Below the pieces are notes generated by a model, which saw only the letters and a program-made list of their open reading frames with translations, made no database searches and was not told the origin of the DNA. 64,000 nucleotides of DNA, from positions 19,403 to 83,402 of the forward strand of contig NZ_NNBL01000033.1 of NCBI RefSeq assembly GCF_002803065.1, in the 5' to 3' direction. Both the position numbers and the translations under genes were made by a program. The stretch is from Streptomyces sp. CB01635 (GTDB lineage Bacteria > Actinomycetota > Actinomycetes > Streptomycetales > Streptomycetaceae). Below are positions 1 through 7,987 of the stretch, in pieces (position 1 is the first letter of the stretch; the number at the start of each line of letters is the position of its first letter).

Positions 1-2
1 GC

Positions 3-179
3 ATCGACGACGACGGGCCGGCGAGCCATGAGGCGGCAGGTGGCAGCGGGAACGGGCTTGCGGGGATGCGTGAGCGGGCCGCCGCACTGGGTGGCACGAT
101 CGAGGCGGGACCGCGGCCCGACGGCGGTTTCCGGGTGCTCGCCGAACTGCCGTTCACGCCGACGGAGGAGAACCGTTGA
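3..179 (+). CDS. Two-component sensor histidine kinase, C-terminal fragment
   Basis: Only the last 58 codons lie in the window; the gene begins upstream. The reading frame carries the motif GNGLAGMRERAAALGG, which is the G2 box of the HATPase_c ATP-binding lid in NarX/DesK-type kinases, followed by the short terminal strand that ends this family. The stop overlaps the TTG start of the response regulator at 176, so the pair is translationally coupled. This is a membrane sensor that would phosphorylate its partner regulator; the signal cannot be read because the sensor part is missing. Confidence 0.85.
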   Translation: MDDDGPASHEAAGGSGNGLAGMRERAAALGGTIEAGPRPDGGFRVLAELPFTPTEENR

Positions 180-841
180 TCCGCGTACTGCTCGCCGACG
201 ACCAGTCGCTCGTCCGCGCCGGATTCCGGGCGCTGCTCGACGCGCAGAGCGACATCGAGGTCGCGGGGGAGGCATCCGACGGCGACGAGGCGGTGCGGCT
301 CGTACGCGAACTGCGGCCCGACGTCGTCCTGATGGACATCCGCATGCCGGTCCTCGACGGGCTCGCCGCGACCCGCCGCATCAGCGACGACGCCGCGCTG
401 GAAAGCGTGAAGGTCGTCATGCTGACCACCTTCGAACTGGACGAGTACGTCTTCGAGGCGATCCGCGCCGGAGCGTCCGGGTTCCTCGTCAAGGACACCG
501 AGCCCGAGGAACTGCTGCGTGCCGTAAGGGCGGTGGTGCACGGGGACGCGCTGCTCTCGCCGGGGGTGACCCGCCGTCTGATCGCCGAGTTCGCGGCACG
601 CTCCAAGGAGCCTGCGGCCGCCGGGTCGCTCGGGCAGCTCACCGAGCGCGAGCGTGAGGTGATGGCGCTGGTCGGCATCGGCCTGTCGAACGAGGAGATC
701 GCCCGCCGTCTCGTCGTCAGCCCGCTCACCGCGAAGACACATGTGAGCCGCACGATGGTGAAGCTCGGCGCGCGCGACCGGGCCCAACTGGTCGTGCTCG
801 CCTACGAGTCGGGCCTCGTACGGCCCGGCTGGCTCGGCTGA
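176..841 (+). CDS. NarL/LuxR-family response regulator
   Basis: The 221-residue protein has the usual two-domain form. The receiver domain is at about residues 2-118, with the acidic pair DD at 9-10, the phospho-acceptor Asp54 in VVLMDIRMP, the conserved Thr in MLTTFE and Lys in FLVKD. A GerE/LuxR helix-turn-helix follows at about 150-210 (LTEREREVMALV, then SPLTAKTHVSR). It should bind DNA as a dimer after phosphorylation by the kinase encoded just upstream. The start is TTG at 176, inside the kinase stop codon (TTGA), which fits coupled translation. The regulon is unknown. Confidence 0.92.
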   Translation: MIRVLLADDQSLVRAGFRALLDAQSDIEVAGEASDGDEAVRLVRELRPDVVLMDIRMPVLDGLAATRRISDDAALESVKVVMLTTFELDEYVFEAIRAGASGFLVKDTEPEELLRAVRAVVHGDALLSPGVTRRLIAEFAARSKEPAAAGSLGQLTEREREVMALVGIGLSNEEIARRLVVSPLTAKTHVSRTMVKLGARDRAQLVVLAYESGLVRPGWLG

Positions 842-867
842 GCGGACACGCGCCGCCGACACGCGGG

Positions 868-903
868 TGCGCCCGGCAGGTAGGGGACTGCCGGCCGGGC
901 GCA
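868..903. terminator. Bidirectional hairpin terminator between convergent genes
   Basis: TGCGCCCGG (868-876) and CCGGGCGCA (895-903) form a perfect 9-bp stem in the gap between the response regulator and the convergent MFS gene. There is no T-run, as is common for Streptomyces terminators. Confidence 0.6.
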
Positions 904-935
904 ACCCATGTGTGAGGGGGTCGAGAACCTGTGGG

Positions 936-2462
936 TCAGTCGCGGACCGCGACACGCTCCGTACGCGCGTCGGCGCCAGCGTCCGCCTTCATCGACTCCT
1001 GCACCGGCCCCTGCTCCTGTACCGACTTCGCGATCAGGATCGTGTCCTGCGGACGACGGGTCCGCAGGCCGGTGAGGGTGATCAGCAGTCCCGCCAGGGC
1101 GATCGCGGTGACGACGACGAGACCGGGCCGGAAGCTGTCGAGGACGGCCTGCGGGGACGAGCCCTCGCCGGAGTTCGCGGTGACGACGGCCGTCACGACG
1201 GCGAGGAAGATGGCGCCGCCGACCTGCACCGAGGTGTTGAGCAGGCCCGAGACCATGCCCTGTTCGTCGTCGTGGACGCCGTTCGTGGCCTGGATGTTGA
1301 GCGAGGGGAACACCAGGGCGCAGGCCGCGCCGATCAGGAGCATCGTCGGCAGGATGACGGACGCGTAGACCGGGTCGAGGCTGATGCGCAGGAACAGCGC
1401 GTAGCCGATCACCATGAAGGTGAAGCCCAGCGCGATCAGGCGCGGCGTGCCGAACCGGTCGACGATGGCGCCGACCTTCGTCGAGGAGAGCGCCACGAGA
1501 GCGCCCGCCGGCAGGAACGCGAGCGCGGTGTGCAGCGCGGACCAGCCGAGCAGGGACTGCATGTACAGGGTGACGAGGAACTGGAAGCCGACGTACGAGC
1601 CGAAGAACGCCATCGCGCCCAGCTGCGCCCTGATCTGTGAGCCGGAGCGCAGCACTCCGAGACGGATCAGCGGTCCCGGGGAGCGGCGCTCGATGGAGAC
1701 GAAGACCGCGAGCAGGACGGCGACGGCCAGGAAGGACAGCAGGGTCCGGGCCGAGGCCCAGCCCGCCTCCGGTGCCTGGACGACGGTGAACACGAGGAGC
1801 AGCATCGACGCGGTGCCGGTGATGGCGCCGGGGATGTCGTAGCCGCGGTGGTTCTTCTCGCGTTCGCTGTGCGGGATGAGCTTGATGCCGATGAGCAGCG
1901 CGATCACGGCGATCGGCGCGGGCAGCAGCATGGTCAGGCGCCAGCTGGCCTCGGTGAGCAGGCCGGACAGGACGAGGCCCATGGAGAAGCCGGTCGCGGC
2001 GCAGGTCGTGTAGATGGAGAGCGCGCGGTTGCGCAGCGGGCCCTCGGCGAACGTCGTGGTGATGATGGACAGGCCGGCCGGCGCGGTGAACGCGGCGCTG
2101 AGGCCCTTGATGAAGCGGCTGGCGATCAGGAGCGGCCCGGAGTCGACGAGTCCGCCGAGCAGGGACGCGAGGGCGAAGACGCCGAGGGCGATCAGGAACA
2201 CCCGGCGCCGGCCGAGCAGGTCGGCCGCTCGGCCGCCGAGCAGCAGCAGGCCGCCGTAGCCGAGGATGTAGCCGCTGACGATCCATTGCAGGGTCGACGT
2301 GGACAGGTCGAGCTCCGAGCCGATGGACGGCAGGGCGACTCCGACCATCGACACATCGAGCGCGTCGAGGAACATCGCGGCGCAGAGGACGAGCAGTGTG
2401 CCCCACAGACGGGGGGACCAACGCTCCTGGGACGCAGGGGTGTTGGCGAGCGGAGAGGTCAT
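936..2462 (-). CDS. MFS drug exporter, DHA2 (EmrB/QacA-like) family
   Basis: The 508-residue membrane protein has about 14 hydrophobic segments. Family marks are the TM1 signature FLDALDVSMVGVALPSI (motif D1-like) and GGRAADLLGRRRVF in the first cytoplasmic loop (motif A). It would pump a toxic compound out using the proton gradient. The open frame extends to 2888, but that extension reads through the divergent marR gene antisense and is not plausible. The start chosen at 2462 (MTSPLANT) sits 7 nt after a TAGTGT box (2475-2470), which fits a leaderless mRNA. It is divergent from the MarR regulator at 2550, which probably represses it. Confidence 0.88.
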   Translation of the reverse strand: MTSPLANTPASQERWSPRLWGTLLVLCAAMFLDALDVSMVGVALPSIGSELDLSTSTLQWIVSGYILGYGGLLLLGGRAADLLGRRRVFLIALGVFALASLLGGLVDSGPLLIASRFIKGLSAAFTAPAGLSIITTTFAEGPLRNRALSIYTTCAATGFSMGLVLSGLLTEASWRLTMLLPAPIAVIALLIGIKLIPHSEREKNHRGYDIPGAITGTASMLLLVFTVVQAPEAGWASARTLLSFLAVAVLLAVFVSIERRSPGPLIRLGVLRSGSQIRAQLGAMAFFGSYVGFQFLVTLYMQSLLGWSALHTALAFLPAGALVALSSTKVGAIVDRFGTPRLIALGFTFMVIGYALFLRISLDPVYASVILPTMLLIGAACALVFPSLNIQATNGVHDDEQGMVSGLLNTSVQVGGAIFLAVVTAVVTANSGEGSSPQAVLDSFRPGLVVVTAIALAGLLITLTGLRTRRPQDTILIAKSVQEQGPVQESMKADAGADARTERVAVRD

Positions 2463-2469
2463 GCGGAGC

Positions 2470-2543
2470 ACACTACATGCATATGCATTGACTGCAAGTG
2501 CATTTAATTCCGATGCAACAATGCCTGTCTTTTCTGCTACGGT
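2470..2543. promoter_or_regulatory. Divergent promoters and palindromic operator between MFS exporter and MarR gene
   Basis: The gap holds a perfect 12-bp palindrome, ATGCATATGCAT (2477-2488). It is followed by related half-sites: TGCAAGTGCA, then TGCAT and ATGCA as a spaced inverted pair up to about 2516. TAGTGT (2475-2470, minus strand) and TACGGT (2538-2543, plus strand) are -10 candidates for the two genes. The palindrome sits directly upstream of the exporter -10, where a MarR dimer would block both promoters. Confidence 0.6.
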
Positions 2544-2549
2544 GCGGTT

Positions 2550-2954
2550 ATGGCGGCGAAAAAGGCCGAGCCCGGCCTCGTGGATCAGTGGCGGGACATC
2601 CTTGCGGTGCATGCGCGCACCATGTGCGAGCTCGATCGCGAGCTGCATCAGCACGGTCTGGGCGCCAGCGACTTCGAGGTGCTCGACGTCCTGGCCGCCG
2701 GTACGGCGGAGGACGGCAGTTCCTCCTTCCGCGTGCAGGAGATCGCCGCGCAGGTCCATCTCAGCCAGAGCGCCCTGTCGCGCCTGATCGGCCGCCTGGA
2801 GAAGGACGGCCTCCTGACGCGCGGGATGTGCCCCGAGGACCGCCGCGGCGTACGGGTCTGCCTGACGCCGAAGGGTCGCGACCTGCACACCGAGGTGCGA
2901 CCGTTGCAGCGCGCGGTACTGGGGCGGATGCTCGCGGACGGCCCGAAGGGCTGA
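2550..2954 (+). CDS. MarR-family transcriptional regulator
   Basis: The 134-residue protein has a MarR winged-helix domain. The recognition region is HLSQSALSRLIGRLEKDGLL (about residues 70-90), followed by the wing PEDRRGVRVCLTPKG typical of MarR/EmrR repressors. It is divergent from the DHA2 exporter at 936-2462 and separated from it by palindromic sequence, so it probably controls that pump and itself, released by the pump's substrate. No good Shine-Dalgarno precedes ATG 2550; instead TACGGT lies 6 nt upstream, suggesting a leaderless transcript. Confidence 0.88.
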   Translation: MAAKKAEPGLVDQWRDILAVHARTMCELDRELHQHGLGASDFEVLDVLAAGTAEDGSSSFRVQEIAAQVHLSQSALSRLIGRLEKDGLLTRGMCPEDRRGVRVCLTPKGRDLHTEVRPLQRAVLGRMLADGPKG

Positions 2955-2979
2955 TCTCCGCAGATGGCCCGGCGGGTCG

Positions 2980-3717
2980 TCAGCTCCAGGTGATCCCCGA
3001 CCGCTCCCGCCACAGCGCGGCCAGTGAGGCGTCGCCGGTGAGGCTCGGGAACGGCAGCCGGTTCCACAGCGACAGATAGAGCCGCGCCGCGGGACCCGAC
3101 AGCTCGCAGTCGGCCTCGCCCGCCCCGTCCCGCTCGGTGACCGGCGGCTCGTGTGAGACCCGTACGGTCCATGCCCGTTCGGCGTCGGTGGCCCGCACGC
3201 GCAGCAGGCGCGGGGTGTCCGAGCGCACCTTGCTCCTGCCGCGCGCGTGGAAGCCGAGCAGCAGCTCCTCGATGCCGTCGACGGCGAACTCCGCGGGGAT
3301 CACGCCGGGCGTCCCGGCCAGCGCGGACTCCGCGTCCACCCGGTGGACGGTCGTCTCGTGCGCCTGCCGCCGCGCCCAGAACGCGAGCGGCGACGGCGCG
3401 GGCAGGAACGTCCAGCACTCCACGTCGGGCCGGGCGCCGGCCAGCGTCCCGACGAGCCGGCCGTGGCCCTCACGGAACCAGGCGATGAGCTCCGCGCCGT
3501 CCAGATCCGGCAGACCGTTGTCGGGGTGGTACGACGTGCGCCCCTCGGCGACGAACGCCGTGGCCCAGCGATGCACCATGCCCACGTGCCGCAGCAGGTC
3601 CCGTACGGCCCAGCCCGGGCAGGTCGGCACCTTGGCGTCGGTCCCCGCCGTCTCGGCGGCGCCGGCGAGGAGGCGGCCCTCCTCGTTGAGCGTCTCGATG
3701 TGCTCCGCAGTCTCCAT
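2980..3717 (-). CDS. Maleylpyruvate isomerase family mycothiol-dependent enzyme
   Basis: The 245-residue cytoplasmic protein has the actinobacterial DinB-like fold of the TIGR03083/maleylpyruvate isomerase family. It shows the N-terminal CPGWAVRDLLRHVGMVHRW stretch (His about 41 as metal ligand), the central HETTVHRVDAE motif (His-x3-His-x3-Asp/Glu), and a C-terminal sterol-carrier-like part ending with LSLWNRLPF. Known members are mycothiol-dependent metalloenzymes, but most paralogues, including probably this one, have no assigned substrate. It starts 65 bp after the end of the MFS gene at 3783 and may be read through from it. Confidence 0.8.
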   Translation of the reverse strand: METAEHIETLNEEGRLLAGAAETAGTDAKVPTCPGWAVRDLLRHVGMVHRWATAFVAEGRTSYHPDNGLPDLDGAELIAWFREGHGRLVGTLAGARPDVECWTFLPAPSPLAFWARRQAHETTVHRVDAESALAGTPGVIPAEFAVDGIEELLLGFHARGRSKVRSDTPRLLRVRATDAERAWTVRVSHEPPVTERDGAGEADCELSGPAARLYLSLWNRLPFPSLTGDASLAALWRERSGITWS

Positions 3718-3782
3718 GGCGGGAGTCTGCCCGATGGGACCTGGCTTGAATGCGTCCTTGCGGGATGCTCGTCGCGCGCGGG

Positions 3783-5000
3783 TCAGGAGACGGCCGCGCG
3801 CCGGGTCGCGAAGCCGATCAGGGCGGCGACGCCCGCCAGTACGGCCACGCTGGTCAGCGCGGCGGGGAGCGAGAACCAGTCCGCCATGAAGCCGATCATC
3901 GGCGGCCCGAGGAGCATGCCGCCGTAGCCGAGCGTGGACGCGGCGGCGACGCCGGTGGGTCCGGCCAGCGCGCCGGCGCGTTCGACCGCCACGGGGAAGA
4001 TGTTGGCGAGACCCAGGCCTGTGACGGCGAAGCCGAGGAGCGCCAGCCACACGGTGGGGGCGAGCGAGCCGAGCAGCATGCCGACCGCGCCGGTGGCGCC
4101 GCCGAACACCAGCGTGCGGGTCCTGCCCAGGCGTTCGAGCAGCGTCGTCCCGCCGATCCGGCCGATGGTCATGGCCAGGGCGAAGCAGGAATACCCTGCC
4201 GCGGCCACGCCGGGATGGGCGTGCAGGTCCTCCTCCAGGTGCAGCGCGCCCCAGTCCGCGAGCGCGCCCTCGCCGTACGCGGTGCACAGGGCGATGAGGC
4301 CGAAGACGAGGACGAGCCCGCGCACGCGTCCGGCGGGCCGCTCGGACGCCGACGCGGGCTCGCTCCGTGTACGACTGCTGTCGTCCGGAGCCGTCGGGGC
4401 GTCGTGGCGCAGGAGCGTGGGGCCGACGGCGGCCGTGACGAGCAGGCCGACGACGGTGAGGGCGAGGAGGTGCCGGGTGGGGGAGACGTGGCCCGCGACC
4501 AGGCCGCCGAGGCCCGCGCCGAGCATGCCGCCGAGGCTGAACGCCGCGTGGAAGCTCGGCATGACGGGGCGGCGCAGGGCGGCGACGAGGTCGACCGCGG
4601 CGCTGTTCATCGCCACGTTGATCCCGCCGTAGGCGGCGCCGAACACGAGCAGGACCAGGCCCAGGGTGAGCGCCGAGTGGGTGAGCGGAGGCAGTGCGAC
4701 GCTCAGCGCCAGGAGCACACCGCTCACCACGGTCACCGGGTGGCTGCCGAAGCGCCTGCACAGACGCCCTGTGAGCATCATCGTGATCACGGCACCCGCG
4801 GAGACGCCGAGGAGCGCGAGTCCGAGCGTGCTCGCCGAAGCGCCGGTCTGCTCCTTCACGGCGGGGATGCGGACGACCCATCCCGCGAAGATGAAGCCGT
4901 CGAGCGCGAAGAAGATCGTGAGCGCGATACGCAGGCGGGTGAGGGACGCGGTCCGCGGGCTGTCGTCCTTGACGGCCCGGAGTTTGTTTAGTGTCGGCAC
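3783..5000 (-). CDS. MFS transporter, FucP/YbjJ-like
   Basis: The 405-residue inner-membrane protein has 12 hydrophobic segments. Motif A-like sequence after TM2 (MMLTGRLCRRFGSHPV) and the repeat in the second half (GRIGGTTLLERLGRTR) are clear. Sequence style (LDGFIFAGWVVRIPAVKEQTG near the N-terminus) resembles the YbjJ/sugar-efflux MFS branch, but the substrate cannot be told. An in-frame GTG exists at 5021, yet GTG 5000 lies 6 nt after TACCCT, which itself has a TTGTCC -35 box 17 nt away, so I take 5000 as a leaderless start. Confidence 0.82.
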   Translation of the reverse strand: MPTLNKLRAVKDDSPRTASLTRLRIALTIFFALDGFIFAGWVVRIPAVKEQTGASASTLGLALLGVSAGAVITMMLTGRLCRRFGSHPVTVVSGVLLALSVALPPLTHSALTLGLVLLVFGAAYGGINVAMNSAAVDLVAALRRPVMPSFHAAFSLGGMLGAGLGGLVAGHVSPTRHLLALTVVGLLVTAAVGPTLLRHDAPTAPDDSSRTRSEPASASERPAGRVRGLVLVFGLIALCTAYGEGALADWGALHLEEDLHAHPGVAAAGYSCFALAMTIGRIGGTTLLERLGRTRTLVFGGATGAVGMLLGSLAPTVWLALLGFAVTGLGLANIFPVAVERAGALAGPTGVAAASTLGYGGMLLGPPMIGFMADWFSLPAALTSVAVLAGVAALIGFATRRAAVS

Positions 5001-5006
5001 AAAGTC

Positions 5007-5035
5007 AGGGTAGGGCGCCACCCCGGCCGGGACAA
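5007..5035 (-). promoter_or_regulatory. Promoter of the MFS gene
   Basis: On the minus strand TTGTCC (5035-5030), a 17-nt spacer and TACCCT (5012-5007) match the -35/-10 pattern of vegetative Streptomyces promoters. The expected transcription start falls on the GTG codon at 5000. Confidence 0.6.
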
Positions 5036-5069
5036 GACGGTGCGAGGCGTGACGGCCACGACATCCGGC

Positions 5070-5132
5070 GGGTGGGCACAGGAAATGCCGGGCAGGCGCA
5101 GGGAAATGTCGGACGGGTGCGGGGAAATGGCT
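5070..5132. repeat. Three imperfect 21-bp tandem repeats
   Basis: The segments 5070-5090, 5091-5111 and 5112-5132 all have the pattern G-rich, G/C(G)C, then GGAAATG and C/G. They lie in the gap between the DeoR gene and the MFS promoter. No function is evident. Confidence 0.45.
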
Positions 5133-5164
5133 GCGGCCCCACCCGTCCGGGAGGGGCCGCAGCC
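5129..5164 (-). terminator. Hairpin terminator after the DeoR gene
   Basis: GGCTGCGGCCCC (5129-5140) and GGGGCCGCAGCC (5153-5164) form a perfect 12-bp stem just beyond the 3' end of the DeoR gene (5193), in the path of its transcript. Confidence 0.65.
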
Positions 5165-5192
5165 ATGAAAACCGTAGGTGTGGCTCGGGGCG

Positions 5193-5972
5193 TCACACCG
5201 CGAGGACCTTGACCCCCGCCTCCTCGAAGCGCTCCACCGTCGCCGCGTCCACGGCGCTGTCGGTGACCAGGGTGCCGATCCGCTCCGTCGAGCAGATCCG
5301 GGCGAACGCGCGCTGGCCCAGCTTGCTGGAGTCCGCCGCGACGATCACGCGCTCCGCCCGCTCGCACAGCAGCCGGTTGATGGCCGCTTCCGCCTCGTCG
5401 TGCGCCGCGGCGCCGTGTGCGACGTCGAAACCGACGACACCGAGCACGGCCGTGTCGATGGTGATCTGGCTCAGCACGCCGTCCGCGAGCGGGCCGATGA
5501 GCTCGTACGACTGCGGCCGGGCGACCCCGCCCGTCACCACGATCTTGAACTGGGGTCGCACCGCAAGCTCGTTGGCGATGTTCAGCGCATTGGTGACGAT
5601 CGTGAGGGCCGGGGAACCGGAGGCGAGATCGGGGCGGACCGCGAGTGCGCGCGCCACCTCGGTCGTCGTCGTGCCGCCGGTCAGGCCCACCGCCTCGCCC
5701 GGCGTGATCAGCTCGGCGACCGCCTTGGCGATTCGTTCCTTCTCGGAGGCGTTGCGTGCCGTCTTGTAGCGCAGCGGCAACTCGTAGGAGACGCCGTGGA
5801 CGACGGCGCCGCCCCGGGTGCGTACGAGCATCTGCTGCTCGGCGAGCTGGTCGAAGTCGCGCCGGATCGTGGCCGCGGACACCCCGAGATCGGCCGCCGC
5901 CTCCTCGACATCCAGGCGCCCCCGCTCCACGAGCAGTTCCAGCAGGGACTTCCAGCGGGCGTCGCGGGACAT
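5193..5972 (-). CDS. DeoR/GlpR-family repressor of the SIS-aldolase operon
   Basis: The 259-residue regulator has an N-terminal winged helix (residues about 5-58: LDVEEAAADLGVSAATIRRDFDQL) and a C-terminal sugar-phosphate sensor domain. That domain carries the hallmark GLTGGTTTTEVARAL, VTNALNIANEL and VIVAADSSKLGQ. Such proteins repress sugar catabolic genes until a phosphosugar binds. A longer frame upstream (to 6134) overlaps the operator region; the start at 5972 has a GGAGG site. It is divergent from the isomerase and aldolase genes at 6152-7927, its likely targets. Confidence 0.88.
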   Translation of the reverse strand: MSRDARWKSLLELLVERGRLDVEEAAADLGVSAATIRRDFDQLAEQQMLVRTRGGAVVHGVSYELPLRYKTARNASEKERIAKAVAELITPGEAVGLTGGTTTTEVARALAVRPDLASGSPALTIVTNALNIANELAVRPQFKIVVTGGVARPQSYELIGPLADGVLSQITIDTAVLGVVGFDVAHGAAAHDEAEAAINRLLCERAERVIVAADSSKLGQRAFARICSTERIGTLVTDSAVDAATVERFEEAGVKVLAV

Positions 5973-6030
5973 CCGCGGCCTCCAATCGTCGTTCTCCGGT
6001 GACCCTAGCGCACTACCTGATGCTTGGTTA

Positions 6031-6090
6031 TGCTCGAAAGGTATCGAATTCTTGCAGGAACGAGCATACGCTCGACAGGGCCGTTCGAGC
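6031..6090. promoter_or_regulatory. Candidate DeoR operator with inverted repeats
   Basis: The divergent gap contains TGCTCGAA (6031-6038), the palindrome CGAGC-ATAC-GCTCG (6061-6074) and TTCGAGC (6084-6090). These are copies of one GCTCGAA-type half-site in both orientations, as expected for a multimeric DeoR-type repressor. Confidence 0.5.
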
Positions 6091-6151
6091 GCGACGCATA
6101 CGACGTGTTCGACCGGTCCACGGACACGACACATCAGGGAGTGGGCACGGC

Positions 6152-7036
6152 ATGAGCCATGTCGAGAACGAGCTGAACAGCCAGCCGGAGTGCTGGACGC
6201 GCGCGGCGGGCCTGGCCGCGGGCGAGGCCGCCAAGCTGCCCGCGCCGGGGGAGCGCGTCGCGATCGTGGGCTGCGGCACCTCGTGGTTCATGGCGCAGGC
6301 CTTCGCCGCGCTGCGCGAGCAGTCCGGACAGGGCGAGACCGACGCGTTCGCGGCCTCGGAGTTCCCGGCCGGGCGCCCCTACGACCGCCTCATCGCGCTG
6401 TCCCGGTCCGGCACGACGACCGAGGTCGTCGAGCTGCTGGCCGCGGTCAAGGGCCGCATCCGGACGACGGCCGTGATCGGCGACCCGAACACACCGATCG
6501 TCTCCGCCGCCGACGACGTGATCGTCCTGGACTTCGCCGACGAGCAGTCCGTCGTCCAGACCCGTTTCGCGACGACGGCGCTCACGCTCCTGCGCGCCCA
6601 CCTCGGCCTGCACACCGAGCAGGCCGTCGCCGACGCGCGCACCGCGCTCGAGACGCCGCTGCCCGAAGGCCTCGTGGAGTGCGGCCAGTTCACCTTCCTG
6701 GGACGGGGCTGGACCGTCGGTCTCGCGAACGAGGCCGCTCTGAAGATGCGCGAGGCGTCCCTGTCGTGGACCGAGGCGTACCCCGCGATGGAGTACCGCC
6801 ACGGCCCCATCAGCGTCACCACCGCGGGCACCGCCACCTGGATGATCGGCACGGCGCCCGAGGGGCTCGCCGAGCAGGTGACCGGCACCGGCGCGCTCTG
6901 GGTCGAGGGGAGCCTCGACCCGCTCGCCGAACTCGTGCGCGCGCAGCGCCTCGCCGTCGCCGTCGCGGCCGCCCGCGGCCTCGACCCCGACCAGCCGCGC
7001 CACCTCACCCGCTCGGTGATCCTCACCGCCGGCTGA
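6152..7036 (+). CDS. SIS-domain sugar isomerase (AgaS/GlmS C-terminal-like)
   Basis: The 294-residue protein consists of two SIS (sugar isomerase) domains, about residues 20-155 and 180-290. The first has VAIVGCGTSWFMAQAFAAL and IALSRSGTTTEVVELL (phosphosugar-binding Ser/Thr loops); the second has FLGRGWTVGLANEAALKMREAS, the typical GlmS-like helix. Relatives isomerise or deaminate amino- or ketose phosphates. With the class II aldolase 40 bp downstream and the divergent DeoR repressor, a role in catabolising a (amino)hexose phosphate such as galactosamine/tagatose phosphate is likely, but the substrate is not proven. Confidence 0.85.
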   Translation: MSHVENELNSQPECWTRAAGLAAGEAAKLPAPGERVAIVGCGTSWFMAQAFAALREQSGQGETDAFAASEFPAGRPYDRLIALSRSGTTTEVVELLAAVKGRIRTTAVIGDPNTPIVSAADDVIVLDFADEQSVVQTRFATTALTLLRAHLGLHTEQAVADARTALETPLPEGLVECGQFTFLGRGWTVGLANEAALKMREASLSWTEAYPAMEYRHGPISVTTAGTATWMIGTAPEGLAEQVTGTGALWVEGSLDPLAELVRAQRLAVAVAAARGLDPDQPRHLTRSVILTAG

Positions 7037-7075
7037 CCGTCGACCGAGCTTCCGAGCCTTCCGAAAGGAGGGGCC

Positions 7076-7927
7076 GTGCCCCTCGCAGCAACCGGCGCGC
7101 TCGTCGCCGAGGCCACCGCGGCGCGTACCGCGGTGGCCGCGTTCAACGTCATCACCCTGGAGCACATCGAGGCCGTCGTGGCGGGCGCCGAGGCGGCGAA
7201 CGCGCCGGTGATCCTCCAGGTCAGCGAGAACGCCGTGCGTTACCGCTACGGGCGCCTGCTGCCCCTCGCGAGGGCCGCGGCCGCCACCGCCGAGGCGTCC
7301 TCGGTGCCCGTGGCGCTCCACCTCGACCACGTCCAGAGCGACGAGCTGCTCCGCCAGGCCGCGGACGCCGGGTTCAGCTCGGTGATGTACGACGCGGCCC
7401 GGCTCCCCTACGACGAGAACCTCGCGGCCACCCGCGCTGCCGCCGACTGGGGCCACGCCAACGGGCTCTGGGTCGAGGCCGAACTGGGGGAGGTCGGCGG
7501 CAAGGACGGCTCCGCGCCGCTCGACGCCCACGCGCCGGGTGCCCGTACCGACCCCGGGGAGGCCCGCGCCTACGTGACGGACTCGGGCGTCGACGCCCTC
7601 GCCGTCGCGATCGGCTCCTCGCACGCCATGACCACCCGCACCGCGACGCTCGACCACGACCTCCTCAAGCAGCTCTCGGAGGGCCTCGACGTACCGCTGG
7701 TCCTGCACGGCTCCTCCGGTGTCGGTGACGACGAACTCTCGCAGGCCGTCCGGGGCGGCATCGCCAAGGTGAACGTCGGCACCGCTCTGAACATAGCGAT
7801 GACGGGGGCCATCCGGGAGTTCCTTGCCGCACATCCCGACGCCGTCGACTCCCGCAAGTACCTGAGCGTGGGCCGCGAGGCGATGGCCCGCACCGTGACG
7901 GAGCTGGTCGAGGTGATGCGCCGCTGA
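7076..7927 (+). CDS. Class II fructose/tagatose-bisphosphate aldolase family
   Basis: The 283-residue TIM-barrel protein follows the KbaY/GatY/FbaA pattern: VAAFNVITLEHIEAVV at the N-terminus, the zinc-binding region VALHLDHVQSDELL (catalytic Asp and metal His), EAELGEVGGKDG, metal ligands in IGSSHAMTT and LHGSSGVGDDEL, and the phosphate-binding NVGTALN. It would cleave a ketose (bis)phosphate to dihydroxyacetone phosphate and an aldehyde. GTG 7076 follows a near-perfect ribosome site GAAAGGAGG (7063-7071). It is the second gene of the SIS-aldolase operon. Confidence 0.9.
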   Translation: MPLAATGALVAEATAARTAVAAFNVITLEHIEAVVAGAEAANAPVILQVSENAVRYRYGRLLPLARAAAATAEASSVPVALHLDHVQSDELLRQAADAGFSSVMYDAARLPYDENLAATRAAADWGHANGLWVEAELGEVGGKDGSAPLDAHAPGARTDPGEARAYVTDSGVDALAVAIGSSHAMTTRTATLDHDLLKQLSEGLDVPLVLHGSSGVGDDELSQAVRGGIAKVNVGTALNIAMTGAIREFLAAHPDAVDSRKYLSVGREAMARTVTELVEVMRR

Positions 7928-7987
7928 CCCGTGCCCCGCTCCCGCCCCGGTACGCGCAAGACACCTCGTACCGGGGACAATGGGGCC

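Noticed and set aside
2463..2888. N-terminal extension of the DHA2 exporter frame
   Set aside because: It runs antisense through the MarR gene and the operator; the family N-terminus and leaderless promoter fit start 2462.
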